Shown here piece after piece: positions 59,708 through 64,000 of a stretch of 64,000 nucleotides of DNA. A model generated the notes under the pieces. The model was not told the DNA's origin. It ran no database searches and worked only from the letters and a program-made list of their open reading frames with translations. The stretch lies in the NCBI RefSeq assembly GCF_030034735.1, contig NZ_CP125370.1, positions 682,001 through 746,000 of the forward strand. The letters are read 5' to 3'. The position numbers were made by a program, and so were the translations under genes. Every line of letters begins with the position of its first letter. Position 1 is the first letter of the stretch. Origin of the DNA: Paenibacillus sp. RC334. Lineage in GTDB: Bacteria; Bacillota; Bacilli; Paenibacillales; Paenibacillaceae.

Positions 59708-60862
59708 CTACATCGCCTGTTCAAAAATGTCGATTACTTCCTGCTGTGTAGGCTGAATCGGATTGGTTACACCGCAGGCATCTTTGAGTGCGTTGGCGGC
59801 GAGAACAGCGAAGTCTTCACGCTTGACGCCGAGTTCTTCCAGCCCGGAAGGGATGTTGACCCGTTTAGCCAGCTTTTCAATGGCGCGCAAGGCGAGGTTG
59901 GCACCTTGTTCTGGTGTAACACCGTCCGTTTTTTCGCCAAGTGTACGGGCAATGTCGGTGAGCCGTTCGGCGGAAGCCTTGGCGTTGTAGCGCTCTACAT
60001 GCGGCAGTAAAATGGCGTTACAGACCCCGTGCGGCAGATTATAGAAGCCACCCAGTTGATGTGCCATGGCGTGAACAAAGCCCAATCCGGCGTTATTGAA
60101 TGCCATCCCTGCGAGGAATTCGGCGTAGGCCATTTGGCTACGGGCTTCCACATCGTTTCCATCATCGACGGCTTTGACTAGATGATCCCGAATCAGCTCG
60201 ATTGCTTTAAGCGCGCAAGCATCTGTGATCGGTGTGGCATTCGTGGAAACATAAGCTTCAATAGAGTGAGTGAGCGCATCCATCCCTGTTGCGGCAGTTA
60301 ATGACTGGGGCATAGCCATCATCAGATCAGGATCATTGACGGCAATGAGTGGTGTCGTGTGCTTGTCGACAATCGCCATTTTGATATGACGCTCTTCATC
60401 CGTAATAATACAAAACATGGTCATTTCACTAGCTGTTCCTGCCGTGGTGTTAATGGCAATCAGAGGGAAGGAAGGCTTCGCGGATTTATCCACGCCTTCG
60501 TAGTCGCCGATCTGTCCGCCGTTGGAGGCCAAAAGTGCGATGCCCTTGGCACAGTCATGCGGTGACCCGCCTCCGAGCGAAATAATAAAATCACACCCGG
60601 ATTGTTTCAGCAGCGCCAAGCCCTCGTTGACATTGGAAACCGTGGGATTCGGCTGCGTGCCGCTGTATACGACGGATTTTACGTTTAGACTGTCCAACAT
60701 GTTTGTTACTTTTTTCACAATCCCGATATCAACTAAAGGCTTATCGGTTACGATCAATGCATTTTTAAAGCCCAATTTTCCGATTTCTGTACCTGCATCC
60801 GCCAGTGCGCCTGAGCCCATAAGACTCATACCCGGCATCATGAATTTGGAAGTTCCCGTCAT
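59708..60862 (-). CDS. Iron-containing alcohol dehydrogenase
   Basis: 384 residues from the ATG at 60862 (AAAGGTGG before it). NAD-binding [15 protein letters not shown]; metal ligands in [13 protein letters not shown] and [20 protein letters not shown] supply the Asp-His-His-His set of group III alcohol dehydrogenases. It reduces aldehydes or oxidises alcohols. It is divergent from an AraC-type regulator with a palindrome in between, which points to specific control. Confidence 0.93.
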   Translation of the reverse strand: MTGTSKFMMPGMSLMGSGALADAGTEIGKLGFKNALIVTDKPLVDIGIVKKVTNMLDSLNVKSVVYSGTQPNPTVSNVNEGLALLKQSGCDFIISLGGGSPHDCAKGIALLASNGGQIGDYEGVDKSAKPSFPLIAINTTAGTASEMTMFCIITDEERHIKMAIVDKHTTPLIAVNDPDLMMAMPQSLTAATGMDALTHSIEAYVSTNATPITDACALKAIELIRDHLVKAVDDGNDVEARSQMAYAEFLAGMAFNNAGLGFVHAMAHQLGGFYNLPHGVCNAILLPHVERYNAKASAERLTDIARTLGEKTDGVTPEQGANLALRAIEKLAKRVNIPSGLEELGVKREDFAVLAANALKDACGVTNPIQPTQQEVIDIFEQAM

Positions 60863-61018
60863 AAATATGCATCCACCTTTGTTATTATTTTGAGGTAAAT
60901 CAAGGTATAATGATGGAATTAAAGGATCTTGCAACCATCCTTATATCCTTATCATACTGTCCTATATTGGCGGGAACTAACGCATTTTATTATAAAATAT
61001 CGTGATTTTTAAAAGGGA

Positions 61019-61069
61019 GCATTTTGCATAAATCCGGGGAGCGGCCTTCAATCAGATTATGCAAAATGC
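61019..61069. promoter_or_regulatory. Perfect 13-bp inverted repeat before the AraC regulator
   Basis: GCATTTTGCATAA (61019-61031) and TTATGCAAAATGC (61057-61069) are perfect inverted copies with a 25-bp spacer. It lies between the divergent alcohol dehydrogenase and the regulator, ending 15 bp before the latter's start. Confidence 0.65.
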
Positions 61070-61084
61070 TGAAGGGTGAAACGG

Positions 61085-61963
61085 ATGGACAATTCCAAGA
61101 CTTTAGGCGACTTTAATCGTTATAGCGAACTGCAATATGGATATGAAACCGATCTGATCCGAATTTTGTATTATGATCTTCCAGAAAATTATTACGAGAA
61201 ATATGCTTCATATGAATGCCCGAAGCTGTGTACGATTTTGGAGGGGAGAAAAGAAGTCAAAATTAATGAAACGGAGCATTTTGAATACGATTCTCAGGAG
61301 ATTATCCTGCTTCCTCCCCAGTCAAGCGTTGAAATGAAAATCAAAGAACACACCAAGGCACTGGTCTTTGAATTAAGCGATCAGTTGATGGAACGTTTAA
61401 GAAACGTGGTAGAGGAGGAATTTCAGGTCCCGGAGAGTTGCCCGACTCATGCGGTGGTTCGCTGCGAGCTGAACGAAAAGGCGGATTCACTTACCGCATC
61501 GATGGAGCGGATCAAGCAATATATGGCACATCCCGCCGAAAGAAAAAATTTCCTGATTGATCTGAGTGCTCAGGAAATGGCCTATCATCTGCTACAGATG
61601 CAGGTGCTTGAGCAGAATCTGCTTACGAACCATCGGCATCCTGTGTTTCGAGCGATCCGGGATATTCAGGAGCAGTTGCCTGGGATCAGGCATGTGAAGG
61701 ATTTAGCGGATAACTATAATATGTCACATGCCAATTTCACGAATCAGTTTAAAAAGATAACAGGATTAACTCCGCTCGACTATATTACGAATCAAAAAAT
61801 GCAGCTTGCCAAGCAATGGCTCCAGTGCCGAAACGTCACGGAGGTTGCTTTTGATTTAAATTATGAGAGCGTTTCCTATTTTATCGGTCTTTTTAAAAAG
61901 AAGTATGGCATTACGCCCAAGCAGTATCAGATGAATGTGCAGCGCCAAGTTGTGGTTACGTAA
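61085..61963 (+). CDS. AraC-family regulator
   Basis: About 292 residues; the ATG at 61085 lies 8 bp after AAGGG, and a GTG at 61076 is too close. N-terminal cupin-like part (PKLCTILEGRKEVKINETEH; DSQEIILLPPQSSVEMKIKE) resembles the AraC_N sensor, and the C-terminal double helix-turn-helix ends TEVAFDLNYESVSYFIGLFK followed by KKYGITPKQYQ. Likely controls the divergent iron alcohol dehydrogenase. Confidence 0.9.
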   Translation: MDNSKTLGDFNRYSELQYGYETDLIRILYYDLPENYYEKYASYECPKLCTILEGRKEVKINETEHFEYDSQEIILLPPQSSVEMKIKEHTKALVFELSDQLMERLRNVVEEEFQVPESCPTHAVVRCELNEKADSLTASMERIKQYMAHPAERKNFLIDLSAQEMAYHLLQMQVLEQNLLTNHRHPVFRAIRDIQEQLPGIRHVKDLADNYNMSHANFTNQFKKITGLTPLDYITNQKMQLAKQWLQCRNVTEVAFDLNYESVSYFIGLFKKKYGITPKQYQMNVQRQVVVT

Positions 61964-61975
61964 TGTGAAATATAT

Positions 61976-62030
61976 AAAGGCAGGGCTATCCTTCAGTGCT
62001 AAAACTACTAAGGGTCACCCTGCCTTTCTT
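61976..62030 (+). terminator. Terminator of the AraC regulator
   Basis: AAAGGCAGGG / CCCTGCCTTT stem with a long loop and TTTC tail. Confidence 0.7.
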
Positions 62031-62059
62031 CATATGGATATACATTTACGCCGTTAAAG

Positions 62060-62551
62060 CTAATCGACACCACGATCACTCTCAATCAGCCCTTTGCCGA
62101 TTACATTGGCCGAAACTGGAGGCTTGCCGAGCTCCCGGGACCATATGGACAACTGCCCAATATGGTGGATTTGGTGGGCAATGATATGGCGCATCACCTC
62201 GCCCCAGGCATCAATCACAATCCTGCCATCCGGGAGGTGATCTTCAAACCTTTTTCGTTCCAGACCTTCATGCCAGGAGAGCACGAACGGCTCGACATCG
62301 ATTCGAAACTTCGCATCCAGCTCGCGAATCTTGTCCAGCGTATCATATCGCGAGAAATCCTCCTGAAAGTCGGGTTTCCCCTGAATCGTTTGAACCCAGC
62401 TCCACTCTACATCGACGACATGAAACAACGTCTTCAGAATGCCGCCAACCCCGCCAACGCGTTCTTTCAGAAGTTCCTCCTGCGGTACCTCTTCACACCA
62501 GCGGTACCATTGTTCCCGAATCATCCAGTTGTAACGAAAAAAAGTCTGCAT
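62060..62551 (-). CDS. DinB-family protein
   Basis: 163 residues in a four-helix arrangement. Metal-binding His are expected at TLFHVVDVEWSW and RHIIAHQIHHIGQL, both present. DinB/YfiT proteins are possible metal-dependent thiol transferases or hydrolases, sometimes using bacillithiol. Convergent with the AraC regulator gene. Function not specific. Confidence 0.87.
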   Translation of the reverse strand: MQTFFRYNWMIREQWYRWCEEVPQEELLKERVGGVGGILKTLFHVVDVEWSWVQTIQGKPDFQEDFSRYDTLDKIRELDAKFRIDVEPFVLSWHEGLERKRFEDHLPDGRIVIDAWGEVMRHIIAHQIHHIGQLSIWSRELGKPPVSANVIGKGLIESDRGVD

Positions 62552-62686
62552 CCATGAACCTCCAGAGATTGTATTTAAGAAACGTCTTCACCAGTTTACC
62601 ATGGAATGCCAAACCTTTTTCAGCTTCACTTGGCGGCTCCAGTAGGGCTCAAATGGACAGAATCTTTTGTGCACCAATTTAAATTG

Positions 62687-62737
62687 AAAAGGGCTGTCTC
62701 ACTCGTAGAAAATCTACTTTTGAGACAGCCCTTTATT
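62687..62737. terminator. Bidirectional terminator near sodA
   Basis: AAAAGGGCTGTCTCA / TGAGACAGCCCTTT stem enclosing a second small stem GTAGA / TCTAC. Confidence 0.85.
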
Positions 62738-62762
62738 ATAGGATAGAGATGTTGTTACTGGC

Positions 62763-63377
62763 TTATTTCTTCGCAGCCGCGTAACGTTTGTTCACTTCAT
62801 CCCAGTTGATAACATTGTAGAATGCTGCAATGTAATCCGGGCGTTTGTTTTGATATTTCAGGTAGTAAGCATGCTCCCAAACGTCCAGTCCAAGTACCGG
62901 AGTCAGACCTTCGGAGAGTGGGCTGTCTTGGTTAGGAGTGCTGGTGATTGCCAGTTTGCCGTCTTTGCCGACAACCAGCCAAGCCCAACCGCTACCAAAG
63001 CGTGTTGTAGCTGCTTTCGTGAAATCTTCTTTGAATTTGTCATAGCCGCCCAGCTCGTTGCTGATTGCTTCAGCAATAGCGCCAGTTGGTTGTCCGCCGC
63101 CGTTAGGGCCAATAACTTCCCAGAACAGGCTGTGGTTGTGGTGTCCGCCACCGTTATTGCGAACCGCAGTGCGGATGCTTTCAGGAACGCTGTCCAGATT
63201 GGAGATCAGATCCTCCAGGCTTTTGCTTTGCAGTTCAGGAGCGCTTTCCAGAGCTGCGTTCAGGTTTGTTACATATGTGTTATGGTGACGATCATGGTGA
63301 ATTTCTACTGTCAGCGCATCAATGTGCGGCTCCAGTGCGTCTTTCGCGTAAGGAAGTTCTGGTAATTGAAATGCCAT
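62763..63377 (-). CDS. sodA: Superoxide dismutase [Mn/Fe]
   Basis: 204 residues. Metal ligands: His in [14 protein letters not shown], His in [13 protein letters not shown], and Asp/His in [20 protein letters not shown]. The GSGWAWLVV strand and Gly at NGGGHHN fit the Mn type. GGAGGG before the ATG. It detoxifies superoxide in the cytoplasm. Single-gene unit. Confidence 0.96.
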   Translation of the reverse strand: MAFQLPELPYAKDALEPHIDALTVEIHHDRHHNTYVTNLNAALESAPELQSKSLEDLISNLDSVPESIRTAVRNNGGGHHNHSLFWEVIGPNGGGQPTGAIAEAISNELGGYDKFKEDFTKAATTRFGSGWAWLVVGKDGKLAITSTPNQDSPLSEGLTPVLGLDVWEHAYYLKYQNKRPDYIAAFYNVINWDEVNKRYAAAKK

Positions 63378-63899
63378 TGTAAAATCCCTCCTGATTATAT
63401 GGTTTGGGTAAGGTATTCCTATGTAATAATACCCTCGTCAGTTATATTAAACCGCATTCAGCCTATTTTATCAACATTTTTGTTTGTAAAATAGCAAACT
63501 GGGCATTACGACCTGGTAGCTATCATGTCCAAAAACCCGCTTGGAATACATGGTGTATAGGTAATAAGAGGCAAATTATACAGCCCTAAAATGTAAACGC
63601 TTCATATACAGCGCTTACATGAGAAAAAGGGATGTATTCCATCTAAAAGTGTGGTTTAATGTTCAAGGAAGCAGAAATTTCGGCTTTTTTGTCGTCTGCT
63701 ATATCTTGTCATGTCTGCGGATATGACGAACTTGAGGGCATATACCCTTTTCCTGTTCTTCAATTCATATATAGCAGATCGTATTTTTATCATAATGCCT
63801 TGTGATTAACACCATGCTAAGAAATTTAAGGATTTATGTAAAAATGACGGTGCTGTCTCAATTTGTCTTATTAAGCTTACGAAAAGGGAGATATTACTT
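63378..63899. other. Intergenic region between sodA and the GNAT gene
   Basis: About 520 bp with no gene seen. Arms at 63591-63601 and 63610-63620 form an inverted repeat with one mismatch. Otherwise AT-rich and unassigned. Confidence 0.4.
63591..63620. promoter_or_regulatory. Inverted repeat of unknown use
   Basis: ATGTAAACGCT, 8 bp, AGCGCTTACAT: 11-bp arms with one mismatch, more than 200 bp from either gene start. Confidence 0.3.
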
Positions 63900-64000
63900 A
63901 TGCACGTTCGTTCCTTTCAATTGAGTGATGTGAATCCAGTAATGGAACTCATGCAGATTGCCTTGTCTGAGGAGTGCTACAAAGAGACGGTGGGCGCTTT
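63900..64000 (+). CDS. GNAT-family acetyltransferase, N-terminal part (cut by window end)
   Basis: ATG at 63900, 9 bp after AAAGGGAG. It reads MHVRSFQLSDVNPVMELMQI and then ALSEECYKETVGAF, matching the first helices of GNAT acetyltransferases. Only 33 codons are in the window, so the fold and substrate cannot be confirmed. Confidence 0.6.
   Translation, partial: MHVRSFQLSDVNPVMELMQIALSEECYKETVGA

Noticed and set aside
63591..63604. CcpA cre site
   Set aside because: The last three positions of the consensus do not match; kept only as an unassigned inverted repeat.
1..64000. CRISPR arrays, tRNA or rRNA genes, insertion sequences
   Set aside because: No regularly spaced repeats, cloverleaf sequences, ribosomal RNA stretches or transposase frames were seen.

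Overview
The window looks like a chromosomal segment of a Paenibacillus close to P. polymyxa. The evidence is Firmicutes-type Shine-Dalgarno sites, frequent TTG/GTG starts, YjcZ-type sporulation microproteins, a Spo0E-type phosphatase, a KinB-like sporulation kinase, a levansucrase/endolevanase pair, and a peptide quorum-sensing receptor/propeptide pair of the kind described in P. polymyxa (AloR-AloP). No rRNA, tRNA, CRISPR array, prophage or intact insertion sequence was seen.

Layout. 1-3306: end of an AraC-type regulator and a sugar ABC importer (binding lipoprotein plus two permeases). 3310-9480: an AT-rich accessory region with small membrane proteins, decayed secreted-protein genes, tiny transmembrane peptides, a full AbrB-like regulator and a truncated one, two Spo0E-like ORFs (one lacking the catalytic Asp), and the overlapping RRNPP receptor/propeptide pair. 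9642-15774: three enzymes of extracellular type without visible signal peptides (trypsin-like protease, HExxH metalloprotease, large DUF5695/LamG protein). 16173-25802: two pentapeptide-repeat proteins, a MocR regulator divergent from a PNPOx-like protein, a TetR, two YjcZ microproteins, a MerR-MFS-Usp operon, and ArsR-ALDH. 25338-26910: a second AbrB-like gene divergent from a decayed AloR-type gene whose promoter carries the same paired GTATAC boxes as the intact receptor. 26996-33003: MerR, TetR and TipAS regulators, an Old-Yellow-Enzyme-type reductase, a Gln-rich protein and fRMsr. 33210-38544: GNAT, a YkoC/YkoE/YkoD ECF importer and a DHA2 efflux pump. 39253-42548: sacB-levB. 42724-49954: MarR, a small hypothetical protein, and a fructosamine-type locus (SIS deglycase, PfkB kinase, GntR, amidohydrolase, YfcC transporter) bound together by ATATAACGTTATAT-type palindromes. 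50064-64000: RNase J, HI0933 flavoprotein, histidine kinase, bacilliredoxin, NadE, hydrolase, AcpS, MutY, iron alcohol dehydrogenase with a divergent AraC regulator, DinB, SodA and the start of a GNAT.

How the parts may work together. The most interesting part is the 3.3-9.5 kb region. A module of secreted protein (-), AbrB-like regulator (+) and Spo0E-like protein (-) has been duplicated, and one copy lies against a peptide-sensing receptor. The second AbrB-like gene at 25.3 kb again lies against an AloR-type gene. This suggests a quorum-regulated accessory cassette that ties cell density to AbrB/Spo0-type control and to small secreted or membrane products. The product family is not recognised and the functional link is inference. 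The fructosamine locus resembles Salmonella fra and Bacillus frl in logic, but has an amidohydrolase and a YfcC-type carrier in place of the usual asparaginase or ABC importer.
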